Shown here in pieces: positions 11,212 to 19,661 of a stretch of DNA of 48,803 nt. The stretch's first letter is position 1; each line of letters starts with the position of its first letter. Both the position numbers and the translations under genes were made by a program. The DNA comes from Nitrospirota bacterium (lineage in GTDB: Bacteria; Nitrospirota; Thermodesulfovibrionia; Thermodesulfovibrionales; JdFR-85): NCBI GenBank assembly GCA_011321725.1, contig DROX01000128.1, forward strand, positions 1 through 48,803, given 5' to 3'. The notes beneath the pieces are model-generated. The model searched no databases and was not told where the DNA came from. It saw only the letters and a list, made by a program, of their open reading frames with translations.

Positions 11212-12086
11212 AGATGTTTCTTTACAAATCCGATGACAGATGGGTCAGGGGTGAACTCAAGCTCGTAGCACTGTACCTCTGATGCCACAAGACTGCAGAA
11301 ATCAAGGGCGAATTGCATTCCTTCCCTGTGCCAGAAGGTGGGAAAACACCGTACCAACAACCTGTTTGTCGCATCAACTCTGGAGAGCCTTCTGGCCCTG
11401 TTACAGCCACCATGTTTTAAGAAATATATCCTTTCAACAGGCGCACCCGCATTTTTATGAACCTCACCGGTACCATGCCATGGTGTACCAAAGGCATAGA
11501 GCTGGTTCTCCCAGTACCTGATGATCACCCTCTCATCCGTTAGTACCTCTGCTTGAGGATCTTTCTGCCATATACCTGAAATAGTTGACTTCCCTGACCC
11601 TGATGTGCCTGAAAAGAGAATCCCTCTGCCCCACAGTTTTATACATGCAGAGTGAAGGAGCACACCCATCCTGTTGATGTTTAAAAATCCTGAGATGGTA
11701 AGTTCATCCACAGGATACTGAAGGGGGAAAACCCTTTCAGCATCATCAGGATAGAGGTGGACCCTGAATCTCCTGAATCCCCTGTCCGCTACAACGATCA
11801 GATATGGCTCACTGTCTTCCGGCAGACTCTGAAGGGCTATGATGTAACTGCCCATGTCCTTGCAATCGTAAATAGTCCAGAGCCCACCAGGGGTTGAACT
11901 GAATAGTTCCTCACAGGTTGATACAACTGTGCCCTCCCTGATGGTTTCAACCCTGTAGGACATGTCAGGCTGGATATCCTGATCCATTGAAAACCGCTCC
12001 ATTGCAGGGTCAAAGACCATGGTGTAGCCTCCAGGACACGCAATCTCCATACCGATCCTGCCAATGGAAAAGAGCTTCCTGGTCAT
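11202..12086 (-). CDS. HPr kinase-like (HprK-related) protein
   Basis: 294 residues. A P-loop FSGTSGSGKST (Lys166) is followed by LTDERVIIR and GTPWHGTGE, the pattern of HPr-kinase/phosphorylase-related proteins found in PqqD-containing clusters. The first 130 residues are unlike classical HprK, and no HPr gene is near. It overlaps the ABC exporter start by four bases (ATGA). A role in phosphorylating the peptide or tuning export is plausible but unproven. Confidence 0.72.
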   Translation of the reverse strand: MTRKLFSIGRIGMEIACPGGYTMVFDPAMERFSMDQDIQPDMSYRVETIREGTVVSTCEELFSSTPGGLWTIYDCKDMGSYIIALQSLPEDSEPYLIVVADRGFRRFRVHLYPDDAERVFPLQYPVDELTISGFLNINRMGVLLHSACIKLWGRGILFSGTSGSGKSTISGIWQKDPQAEVLTDERVIIRYWENQLYAFGTPWHGTGEVHKNAGAPVERIYFLKHGGCNRARRLSRVDATNRLLVRCFPTFWHREGMQFALDFCSLVASEVQCYELEFTPDPSVIGFVKKHLHS

Positions 12087-13831
12087 ACCCTTGAAACCTC
12101 CTTCAGGAGACCATCCTGGAGCTGGAAGACCCTGTCTGCAATCTCAAGCAGAGAGGATCTGTGGGAAATCACTATAACCGTTCTGCCCAGGAAAAGCCTT
12201 CTCATGGATTCCTTCAACCTTCTCTCATTCTTTTCATCAAGGGCTGAGGTAGGCTCATCAAATATCAGAACAGGCGGGTTTCTAAGGAAGGTCCTTGCCA
12301 TGGAGATACGTTGCCTTTGTCCGGAAGAGAGACTAAGCCCCCGCTCACCCACCAGGGTATTGTAGCCCCTGGGAAACATCTTTATGTCTTCATCTATGCC
12401 TGCCAGCCTTGCTGCTTCAATAACCTCTCTTTCATCAGCATCCATCCTGCCGTATCTGATATTGTTGTAGATGGTGTCATTAAAGAGAAAAACCTCCTGT
12501 GACACAAGACCAATATGCTTCCTCAACCAGTAAGGATCCAGATCTCTTATGTTATGGCCATCTATAAATATGTCACCCCTTGAAGGGAGATAGAACCTGA
12601 GGACGAGATTGACAAAGGTGGTCTTGCCAGCCCCGCTTGGTCCAGCAAGTACAATAGTCTCGCCGGGTCTGATAAGGCAGTTGATACCCTTTAAAACATC
12701 CACCTCACCGTCATAGGAAAAGTAGAGATCCTTGAAGAGGATCTCCCCCCTGAGCACAGATGGCATATAGAGTTTTTTATCTGTCACCTCAGGTAGATAC
12801 ATGAAGAGTTCCTTTAATCTATCCATTGATGCAAGGGATGGCTGTAACATAATATGCGTGTAGGAGAGTGCTGTTGCTGACTGAGTCAGGTAGAGTATAT
12901 ATGTGCTAAAGGCAACGAAATCACCTATAGTGATGGCCCCCTTCATGATCTCATGGGCACCGGCCCAGATGATCAGGACAGTCAAAAAGATCTGTACAGC
13001 CTTTGAAAGGTACTGAGAGGACTGACCCAGAAGCATCAGTTGCATCCTCTTTCTCAAGAGGTCCTTGAGCTTCCCCGACAGCCTTTTAACCTCCCCCTTC
13101 TCTGTAACAGAAGACTTCACGAGTTCAACTGCTGAGAAGGCCTCCTGGAGACTCTGCGATGTCTCTGCACGGAACTCCCTCTCCTGCCAGCTTGCGGACC
13201 TTATCCGGGCTCCAAAGATGTAACTGATAATAAAATAGAGAGGTAGCACCGTGATGAGTAAAAGGGTTAGCCTTGGACTCAGGCTGAAGAGTATAACAAA
13301 GCCGGAACAGAGGTATACCAGTTTTGTTAGGATCTGAACCATATTATCAAGGAAGAGATGCTGCAGTGCATCAACATCATCAGAGACCCTTGATGTGAGA
13401 TAACCTGATGGTGTCTTTCTGAAGAAGGACAGGGGAAACCTTAAAACATGCTCAAAGAGGGATAGCTGGAGGTTGTAAGTCAAGTGCTGCTGGAACCTCA
13501 CTGAAAGGTAACGCTGCAGTATACCCATGGTGCCTGTAACCAAAGCAAGAACAACAATGGCGGTTAGCAGGAAGGTAAGTGATTCAAGTTGGGTCTTCAC
13601 GGCCGGATAATACTGCTCAAGGGAGAGTGAGGAAAGTATCTCCTTGAGACGAACAAAGCCCTTCTTCATGATAACAAAGTCTATCAGGATCTTGGTACTC
13701 AGCGGTAACAGTGAGGCAAGCATGGTTGTTACTATTCCCAGCAGTATTGCAACCAGACCAATCCATCCTGCAGAACCTGCAAACCTGAAAAAAAACTTTA
13801 TATCTCTTAGACGGAACCTTGTCTCTTTCAT
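12083..13831 (-). CDS. ABC exporter, fused permease-ATPase
   Basis: 582 residues, a half-transporter of the lipid/peptide exporter type. Six transmembrane helices in about residues 20-310, then an ATPase domain with Walker A GPSGAGKTTF (Lys403), signature LSSGQRQRI and Walker B VLIFDEPTSALD. There is no N-terminal C39 peptidase domain, so leader removal would need a separate protease such as the S26-like protein at 8948-9400. It is translationally coupled to the HPr-kinase-like gene. Probable exporter of the modified peptide. Confidence 0.88.
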   Translation of the reverse strand: MKETRFRLRDIKFFFRFAGSAGWIGLVAILLGIVTTMLASLLPLSTKILIDFVIMKKGFVRLKEILSSLSLEQYYPAVKTQLESLTFLLTAIVVLALVTGTMGILQRYLSVRFQQHLTYNLQLSLFEHVLRFPLSFFRKTPSGYLTSRVSDDVDALQHLFLDNMVQILTKLVYLCSGFVILFSLSPRLTLLLITVLPLYFIISYIFGARIRSASWQEREFRAETSQSLQEAFSAVELVKSSVTEKGEVKRLSGKLKDLLRKRMQLMLLGQSSQYLSKAVQIFLTVLIIWAGAHEIMKGAITIGDFVAFSTYILYLTQSATALSYTHIMLQPSLASMDRLKELFMYLPEVTDKKLYMPSVLRGEILFKDLYFSYDGEVDVLKGINCLIRPGETIVLAGPSGAGKTTFVNLVLRFYLPSRGDIFIDGHNIRDLDPYWLRKHIGLVSQEVFLFNDTIYNNIRYGRMDADEREVIEAARLAGIDEDIKMFPRGYNTLVGERGLSLSSGQRQRISMARTFLRNPPVLIFDEPTSALDEKNERRLKESMRRLFLGRTVIVISHRSSLLEIADRVFQLQDGLLKEVSRV

Positions 13832-13992
13832 GACAATACAACTCTTTTAAAGATCAGGTTTAAATCCGCTCATAATTAATACCCTGTCCTTACCTATTGG
13901 TTTATCTGTTTTGCAGGACATTACTGATAATAGTATAAATCATGCAAGGAATATATTGTACAGATCTAAAGGTGGTGAAGAGGGGCATTCCC

Positions 13993-14038
13993 CCATTTAC
14001 TCATCTACTCATTAACTCATCAACTGCTCATGCTTACT
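13993..14038 (-). repeat. octamer minisatellite, copy 1
   Basis: On the minus strand a GAGCAGT heptamer is followed by four ATGAGTNR-like octamers, beginning right at the stop codon of the sulfopyruvate decarboxylase gene. It sits in the 200-bp gap before the ABC exporter; I see no other gene in that gap. Confidence 0.7.
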
Positions 14039-15161
14039 TGTCAACTATCGTACCGGTAAAGCCATCTCTTATCTCTCTTGCACTGAGCGGGATATTGGGT
14101 ACATTGGCATTGCCCGGCCTTGTTATGACATGGATAAATTTTGTCCCCCTCACATCATCCTCCATGGCTGCCACTATTGCCCTTTTTGTGGAGACCCTGT
14201 AAATGTTTCTTATCCCGAAGCCCCCAGCCACAACTGCCAGGTCTGTAACCCTCTCGGTATGGGTGGGCTGGTTCCCGGTGGAACCATAGGCAGCATTGTC
14301 TATGGCGAGTATCGTCAGGTTTGAGGGGTTAAAGAAGGCCGTGGTGCCCAGTATGCCTGGGTTCATCATGAGGCTTCCATCACCATCAATTACATAGACC
14401 TTCCTGGTTGTGTTGAGTGAAACCCCCAGGCCAATTGGGGTTGCCATGCCCATGCTTCCAAGCATATAGAAGTTTGATGGCTGGTGCAGTATCTGATAAA
14501 GCTCCTTTGAAGGTATACCCAGGTTTGAGATTACAAGGTTGTCTCTCAGATAATCCTTTACTATCTCAATAGCCTGGTATCTTGTCAGCCTTGCCTTCAT
14601 TCTTGCTCTCTTCTGATTGAACTCCCGGCACTGAAAGACCCTCTCTCTTTCCGCTGCCTCCAGGGGAATACATCCCTCCCAGACTGCCGGACTCAACAGA
14701 AAGGCATGCACCCTGCCCTCGCTGAAAACCCTCCTTAGCGGGGCCTCAATCCTCCGTATATCATCCTCCCTGTTTATCAGTGTGTAGGGTATCCCCGCTG
14801 CCCTCAGCAGACCTTTCAATGCCCTGCCCATAGGCTTTTGTGCCTCTATGGGCTCTTTGTAGACACCCCTGTGGCTTATGAATATGGGAAGGGGGAGGTT
14901 GTAAAACATGGTAAGCGAAAGGAGGGCATTAAGCATGTTTCCAAGCCCTGAGGACTGTATTATCATTGCAGGATTCCTTTTAGAAAGGGCAGCACCTGCT
15001 GCAATTCCGACACCTTCCTCCTCCCTGGCAAGAGGAATGTACATGCCATGGGTGGAGATCCTCTGCAGCAGAGCCTTGATCCTGTCACAGGGCAGGCCAA
15101 GGACGAAATCCACCCCTGCGGCTTTTAGTATCTCTATGAATCTGTCTTCAGGTGATCGCAC
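14034..15161 (-). CDS. comDE: sulfopyruvate decarboxylase, fused alpha-beta (ComDE-like)
   Basis: ThDP enzyme that decarboxylates sulfopyruvate to sulfoacetaldehyde in coenzyme M synthesis. 375 residues. The N-terminal half is ComD-like (LGLPCDRIKALL; the ThDP glutamate region REEEGVGIAAG at about 46-55). The C-terminal half is ComE-like (SMGMATPIGLGVSL, then the cofactor motif Gly260-Asp261-Gly262 ... Asn289, and DNAAYGSTGNQPT). Methanosarcina has the same fused form next to cysteate synthase. Here too it follows cysteate synthase, with a 28-base overlap. A phosphonopyruvate decarboxylase is the main alternative, but there is no phosphonate gene nearby. Confidence 0.83.
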   Translation of the reverse strand: MRSPEDRFIEILKAAGVDFVLGLPCDRIKALLQRISTHGMYIPLAREEEGVGIAAGAALSKRNPAMIIQSSGLGNMLNALLSLTMFYNLPLPIFISHRGVYKEPIEAQKPMGRALKGLLRAAGIPYTLINREDDIRRIEAPLRRVFSEGRVHAFLLSPAVWEGCIPLEAAERERVFQCREFNQKRARMKARLTRYQAIEIVKDYLRDNLVISNLGIPSKELYQILHQPSNFYMLGSMGMATPIGLGVSLNTTRKVYVIDGDGSLMMNPGILGTTAFFNPSNLTILAIDNAAYGSTGNQPTHTERVTDLAVVAGGFGIRNIYRVSTKRAIVAAMEDDVRGTKFIHVITRPGNANVPNIPLSAREIRDGFTGTIVDK

Positions 15162-16396
15162 AGTATGGCCTCAATCTCGCTGTCAGTAATGGACCTGGAT
15201 ATGAAAACAGGCTCTGCTATAAAGGTACCTATCTCTCTTTCCACCCTCTTTTCTCCACCACCGGTGATATTTAATAGTACCATGTCATCCCTATTTATCT
15301 CACCATCTTTAAGTGCCTTGAAAAGTGATGCAACAGCCACACCAGCAGCTGGCACAATATCAATCCCCTCGGTGCTCTCAAATACCTTCATCGCCATGTA
15401 GACCTCTGTGTTTGTTATGCCGTACATCATCCCTTCTGTGGACTTCAGGGCATCATACACACCGCCCATCACAGAGTAGGCAGGGTAGCGGTTTGACAGC
15501 ACCCTTGTGGTTATCTCATTGATCAATCCGGGGTCAAGATCCTCCCTGTCAATCTCCCGGCTGCTCCGTTGCCATGCCTTTACCATCGGTGCAAAGGGCA
15601 GGTTCTGTGAAAGATGTAGCCTTGGCGGCCTGCTACCATAACGGCCGTCAATGACAAGCCTCTCTGCCATCTCCCACACACCGATCGCACCTGTTCCACT
15701 GCCAACAGCCTGGAAATAATGATCAGGCATCCTGCCCATAACCTGAACCGCCTCAAGCAGGACCACTCCCAGTGCATCCCTCTTGGCAATGTTCTTCACC
15801 CCTCCCTCAAAGGGCATCCCCATGGCAGTGGATATCCTTCTTGCCACATCAATTGCATCAGAGTAGTCACCGTCAGAGACGGCAACAGTTGGTACATTCA
15901 CAGGCTCCACAAGATACCACATCTCAAGGAGACACATCCGTGGTACTACTACAACTGCAGGAAAGGCCGAAACCGCGGAGAGATGGACAAAGGCCCTTGC
16001 AGTGTTTCCTGCAGAGGCCACCACAAGGCCTGCCACGCCATTCTCCCTTGCATTCTGCATGACCACCGCTGCCTCGTACTCCTTGAATGTACAGGTCTTT
16101 ACCAGGGCCCCCCGTTCTGGCCAGTAGCCATTGAAGGCGATATAGAGGTTTTTCATTCCTGTAAAGGAGGCAAGGGCCTCTGACTTGTACACAAGGGGAG
16201 CAGGCTGGGAGAAATCAGCATCATGGACAGGCAGCCAGTTGAAACGCCAGATACCTTCTTTGTTATCGCTGATTCTCAACTGCCTGTCCTCATATTCTGT
16301 GATCAGAAGTGAATCCTTGCAGTGCTCACAGAACGCACAGTATGTATCCTCAAGGATAGCCCCGCATTTACTGCATCTGATCCTGAAATGTGCCAT
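15134..16396 (-). CDS. cysteate synthase (threonine-synthase-like PLP enzyme)
   Basis: In Methanosarcina, cysteate synthase makes L-cysteate from O-phosphoserine and sulfite as the first step to coenzyme M. This 420-residue protein has an N-terminal Cys-rich knuckle (Cys8, 11, 20, 23, 26), a PLP lysine at Lys105 in TCTFKEYEA, ASAGNTARA for phosphate binding and NITGGG near the C-terminus. Ordinary threonine synthases have SFKDR at the lysine; the change to FKEYEA suggests a different substrate. Location next to ComDE makes cysteate synthase the best call; threonine synthase is the alternative. AAAGGAGG precedes the ATG. Confidence 0.8.
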   Translation of the reverse strand: MAHFRIRCSKCGAILEDTYCAFCEHCKDSLLITEYEDRQLRISDNKEGIWRFNWLPVHDADFSQPAPLVYKSEALASFTGMKNLYIAFNGYWPERGALVKTCTFKEYEAAVVMQNARENGVAGLVVASAGNTARAFVHLSAVSAFPAVVVVPRMCLLEMWYLVEPVNVPTVAVSDGDYSDAIDVARRISTAMGMPFEGGVKNIAKRDALGVVLLEAVQVMGRMPDHYFQAVGSGTGAIGVWEMAERLVIDGRYGSRPPRLHLSQNLPFAPMVKAWQRSSREIDREDLDPGLINEITTRVLSNRYPAYSVMGGVYDALKSTEGMMYGITNTEVYMAMKVFESTEGIDIVPAAGVAVASLFKALKDGEINRDDMVLLNITGGGEKRVEREIGTFIAEPVFISRSITDSEIEAILCDHLKTDS

Positions 16397-16462
16397 AAAT
16401 CCTCCTTTTATTGTGTAACCCTCTATGGGACAGGGGGTATCAATGGGGTAACATAACCCTGT

Positions 16463-17659
16463 TCAAGTAACAAACCCTGATAGCAGTTCCATAATATCAA
16501 CAATCATGATCTTCCTGTGATAACCCCTCATCGCCTCATTCACCTTTTCGTAACAGGCAGGGCAACTCAGTACCAGTCTGTGGGCACCCTTCTCATATGC
16601 CTCATCAATGCTGAGGCGGGCAATGGCAGTGGCATTTTCATGGAACACCTTCCTTGCCGCTCCCCCTGCACCACAGCATCGCGAGAGCCTGCCCCATCTG
16701 TCAAACTCAACAAGCTCCACACCAGGGATTGCCTGCAGGATCTCTCTGGGCTCCCTTATCACACCCACCCCCCTGCTGAGATAACAGGGGTCATGATAGA
16801 TGAGTCTTTCCCGTAACTCTCCTCTGATCTTCAACCCTCCCTCTCTGAGTGCCCTGAGCACGTACTGGGTAATGTGGATGATCCTGAAGGGAAGCCTCTC
16901 ACCGTAGTAGTAGGGCCAGTCCTTGCTCATCATGTTTACACAGCATGGACATGAACAGATCAGCTCCCTCACCCCCCTGTCCCTGTATGCCTGAACAAGC
17001 CTCTTTACCAGTGCCTCCAGTGGTTCATGCTGCCCGGTGATATAAAGGGGAAAGCCACAACAGACCTCCTCTTCAGCTTCCAGCATGGTGAACTCCCTTC
17101 CGATAGCCCTTAGCACCATCAGGTCACCCCTCACCATTGGCTGTGCCTGGTATGCGCCGGTACAACCCACATAGTATGCTATCTCAGCCCTTCTGGCTGG
17201 CTCAGGCCCTTCCGGGAACCATGGACTGTATCTCTCCGAGGCAGGTTGATTGTAGGGGTTACCTGTGCTTTCAATCGCACCCGGTATCTCGGCCTGGGAC
17301 CCCATGGGTCCCAGCCCCCTCTTTACCATCTCCCGTCTGAGCAGCGGCCAGAGCCTCTGTGTATCAATCCCTGCAGGGCATACCTCACCGCATGCCCCGC
17401 AGGTGGTACACTCAAATACAGCCCTTGTGAAATCCCCGAGGAGTTGTTCAGGGAGATCCCTGCCGGTGATGAGGGCACGGAGTGATTCTGTTTTTTCTAT
17501 GAAACTCCTGTATATTCTTATCTTCTCCGATGGTGCTATGGCGATCCTGCCTGTTACCTCCTGTACAGGACAGTATCTCAGACACTCCCTGCACTGGGTA
17601 CAGGCCTTGATCTCTGCCATCTCCTTCCGGCCAAGCCCTTCTGTAAAGCCTCTGACCAT
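16463..17659 (-). CDS. heterodisulfide reductase subunit D-like iron-sulfur protein
   Basis: 398 residues. Two ferredoxin-type clusters at the N-terminus (CTQCRECLRYCP and CTTCGACGEVCP), then two CCG domains (VGCTGAYQ ... VCCGFPLY ... CSCPCC, and HDPCYLSR ... RCCGAGGA ... CPACY). CCG domains carry the unusual 4Fe-4S cluster that cleaves the CoM-S-S-CoB bond in methanogen HdrD. It starts two bases after the stop of the cytochrome b gene, an HdrE-HdrD arrangement. It could equally belong to a GlpC/LldE/DsrK-type complex; the coenzyme M genes next door favour a disulfide-reducing role. Confidence 0.78.
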   Translation of the reverse strand: MVRGFTEGLGRKEMAEIKACTQCRECLRYCPVQEVTGRIAIAPSEKIRIYRSFIEKTESLRALITGRDLPEQLLGDFTRAVFECTTCGACGEVCPAGIDTQRLWPLLRREMVKRGLGPMGSQAEIPGAIESTGNPYNQPASERYSPWFPEGPEPARRAEIAYYVGCTGAYQAQPMVRGDLMVLRAIGREFTMLEAEEEVCCGFPLYITGQHEPLEALVKRLVQAYRDRGVRELICSCPCCVNMMSKDWPYYYGERLPFRIIHITQYVLRALREGGLKIRGELRERLIYHDPCYLSRGVGVIREPREILQAIPGVELVEFDRWGRLSRCCGAGGAARKVFHENATAIARLSIDEAYEKGAHRLVLSCPACYEKVNEAMRGYHRKIMIVDIMELLSGFVT

Positions 17660-17661
17660 CT

Positions 17662-18327
17662 TCAGATCCTGAAGCCCTCGCGTCTTCTTGCCTCTGAAAT
17701 GGTTACGGGAGCGGTCAGGACATGTGAGGGGAGGTACAGGAGCAACACAAGCCCGGCCAGGTAATGGAGCATAAAGAGTCTGCCCTCGGGGAGGGGCTGG
17801 AAGGAGAATGTAAAGAGCCCCACCATGAACCTCTTGACCTCAACGATGTCTGTCCTGTAGATGTACCTCATAAGGAGGCCGCTAACACTTATAATCAAAA
17901 GAATGATGATGAGGCAGAGATTTCCCGGAGAAATGTATCTCCTCCAGTCCACAGATGCCCTCACAACCAGGATATAAAGGAGACTCAGGGGCATTAAAAG
18001 CCCCGCATATTTACCCATACACACGATATGTGACCACCAGGAGGGAAGCCCAACAAGGATGTATCTCAGGTGGGCAAGAAGGACAATTATAAAGGATAGA
18101 TGAAACAACCACTCACCGAGCCACAGGGGCTTGTTGATCCTGAAAAGTCTCGTAAAGAAAATCACATCCAGCAGCGACAGCATGTAGAGAACCGTTCTGG
18201 GGTATGTGCTGTCATTGAGATAGACCTGATCCTGCCCTTGAGCCCTGCACAGTAGCAGTATATTCATGACCCCTTTGATATAAAGGAGTGCGATTACAAT
18301 GTATGTGATTATGATTATGAACATCAA
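17662..18327 (-). CDS. membrane cytochrome b subunit (HdrE/NarI-like)
   Basis: 221 residues, strongly hydrophobic, with five or six membrane segments. Histidines that could bind two b hemes are in FHLSFIIVLLAHLRY (third helix) and MLHYLAGLVLLLYLPSH (last helix), as in NarI/HdrE/DsrM families. It precedes the HdrD-like gene by two bases and would link that protein to the quinone pool, presumably to menaquinol oxidation or reduction (inference). Confidence 0.8.
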   Translation of the reverse strand: MMFIIIITYIVIALLYIKGVMNILLLCRAQGQDQVYLNDSTYPRTVLYMLSLLDVIFFTRLFRINKPLWLGEWLFHLSFIIVLLAHLRYILVGLPSWWSHIVCMGKYAGLLMPLSLLYILVVRASVDWRRYISPGNLCLIIILLIISVSGLLMRYIYRTDIVEVKRFMVGLFTFSFQPLPEGRLFMLHYLAGLVLLLYLPSHVLTAPVTISEARRREGFRI

Positions 18328-18357
18328 AACATCTGGGCTCTCTCACCCTTAAAGGGA

Positions 18358-19299
18358 CTATTCAAGCATCAGTGGTGATTTCATGAACTCTGTCCTCTGC
18401 GCAGAGCGAACCGTATTTTCAAGGAGCATTGAGATGGTTACAGGTCCTACCCCGCCTGGTACAGGCGTGATATAGGATGCCTTCTCCTTTACTGTCTCAA
18501 ACTCCACATCACCAACAATGCTGCCATCCTCAAGCACGTTTATACCTATGTCCACCACCACGGCGCCCTCCTTGACCATGTCAGCCTTTATCAGCCCCCT
18601 TACACCAGTGGCTGAACAGAGGATATCAGCCTGTCTTGTAAAATGGCCAAGGTCATGGGTATTCTTGTGGCAGACAGTAACTGTGGCCTCCTTGGCAAGT
18701 AACATCATGGATAGGGGTTTGCCCACCGCAAGGCTTTTGCCCACGACAACGGCATGTTTGCCTTTGAAGTCTATGTTGTGGTGCTCAAGGAGTCTTATCA
18801 CACCGAAGGGGGTACAGGGAAGGAAACTTGTGACACTGGGCATGAACCTGCATTCATGGAGAAGCTCGTATGTCCCCTCCTTGAATATCTGGAATGTGGA
18901 TTCATCAGCAGCAAGCCTGCCCACTGAGATGGCACCAAGGCCGTCTATATCCTTCTCGGGAACTATCTCGTTTACAACCCTTCTCGCGTTGATCCTCCTT
19001 GGAAGCGGGAAGAGCACAAGCAGACCATTGATCCTCTCGTCTCTGTTGATTTCATGGATCACATTGAGTATCTCGTTCACTGAACTGTCCTCTGGCAATC
19101 TGAACTGATATGCCCTTATGCCCACCTTGTTGCATGCCTTCAGTGTGGCATTGTAATAGGAAAGGGATGATAGATTCTCTCCAACCAGCAGAAGTCCCAG
19201 GCCAACGTCTATCCCGTACTCCCTGAGTTGCTCCACATCCTCCCTTACCTTCTCCTTGATCTCCTCGGCAAGCCTCTTGCCATCCATAATGACTGCCAT
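18358..19299 (-). CDS. folD: FolD-type methylene-THF dehydrogenase lacking the cyclohydrolase lysine
   Basis: 313 residues. Family hallmarks are present: Tyr48, KDIDG (Asp119), FLPCTPFGVIRLL, GKSLAVGKPL, CHKNTHDL and PGGVGPVT. Two residues known from the human enzyme are changed: the lysine that drives cyclohydrolysis (human Lys56) is Thr52, and its partner glutamine (human Gln100) is Leu96. In the human enzyme, Lys56 changes abolish cyclohydrolase while dehydrogenase can persist. The gene sits between hdrE and the corrinoid activator, so it probably serves the methyl-branch of this operon and is not the general FolD. Confidence 0.85.
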   Translation of the reverse strand: MAVIMDGKRLAEEIKEKVREDVEQLREYGIDVGLGLLLVGENLSSLSYYNATLKACNKVGIRAYQFRLPEDSSVNEILNVIHEINRDERINGLLVLFPLPRRINARRVVNEIVPEKDIDGLGAISVGRLAADESTFQIFKEGTYELLHECRFMPSVTSFLPCTPFGVIRLLEHHNIDFKGKHAVVVGKSLAVGKPLSMMLLAKEATVTVCHKNTHDLGHFTRQADILCSATGVRGLIKADMVKEGAVVVDIGINVLEDGSIVGDVEFETVKEKASYITPVPGGVGPVTISMLLENTVRSAQRTEFMKSPLMLE

Positions 19300-19316
19300 A
19301 GACTACCTCCTGGTTA

Positions 19317-19637
19317 TCAGTTTTTTTCATTATGAATCTCTATTTTCACATTCCTTGCCACAGCAAGTCCAGCCTCAACCTCAAGGGCCTTGAGAACCGC
19401 CACGGGTACAGGGCAGGAGACATGTCTGAGACAGTTGTTTGATGCACGGAAAACAGGGTTGTTAAAGATGGCCTTGAAGGCATCCATCATCTCAAGCTCC
19501 TTCAGCTCCTCCGCCAGCTTCTTAACCATCTCACAACCAGATCTGATCTCTATATTGAACCTGCTGTCTTCTGATTTTGACAGTACAATTATGCTCTCAA
19601 AACCACAGGCACCTGAATTGACTTTTACCCTGGTCAA
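19317..19637 (-). CDS. small conserved protein of corrinoid-methyltransferase operons
   Basis: 106 residues, no signal peptide or membrane segment. MTRVKVNSGACGFESIIVL starts the protein; cysteines are at 11, 35, 69 and 75, the last in VSCPVPVAVLKALEVEAGLA. I recall similar small proteins next to corrinoid activator and MtrH-type genes (DUF6951-like from memory, not checked). No function is known. It lies 24 bases downstream of the activator gene and before folD. Four spaced cysteines would suit metal or cluster binding. Confidence 0.65.
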   Translation of the reverse strand: MTRVKVNSGACGFESIIVLSKSEDSRFNIEIRSGCEMVKKLAEELKELEMMDAFKAIFNNPVFRASNNCLRHVSCPVPVAVLKALEVEAGLAVARNVKIEIHNEKN

Positions 19638-19661
19638 AGAACCTCCTTTTGTCTTTCCTGT

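Noticed and set aside
14034-15161. Acetolactate synthase or similar ThDP enzyme
   Set aside because: At 375 residues it is too short and lacks the central FAD-type domain; the two halves match ComD and ComE.
15134-16396. Plain threonine synthase
   Set aside because: The lysine motif differs from SFKDR, there are no threonine-pathway neighbours, and the next gene is a ComDE-type decarboxylase. Kept as the main alternative.
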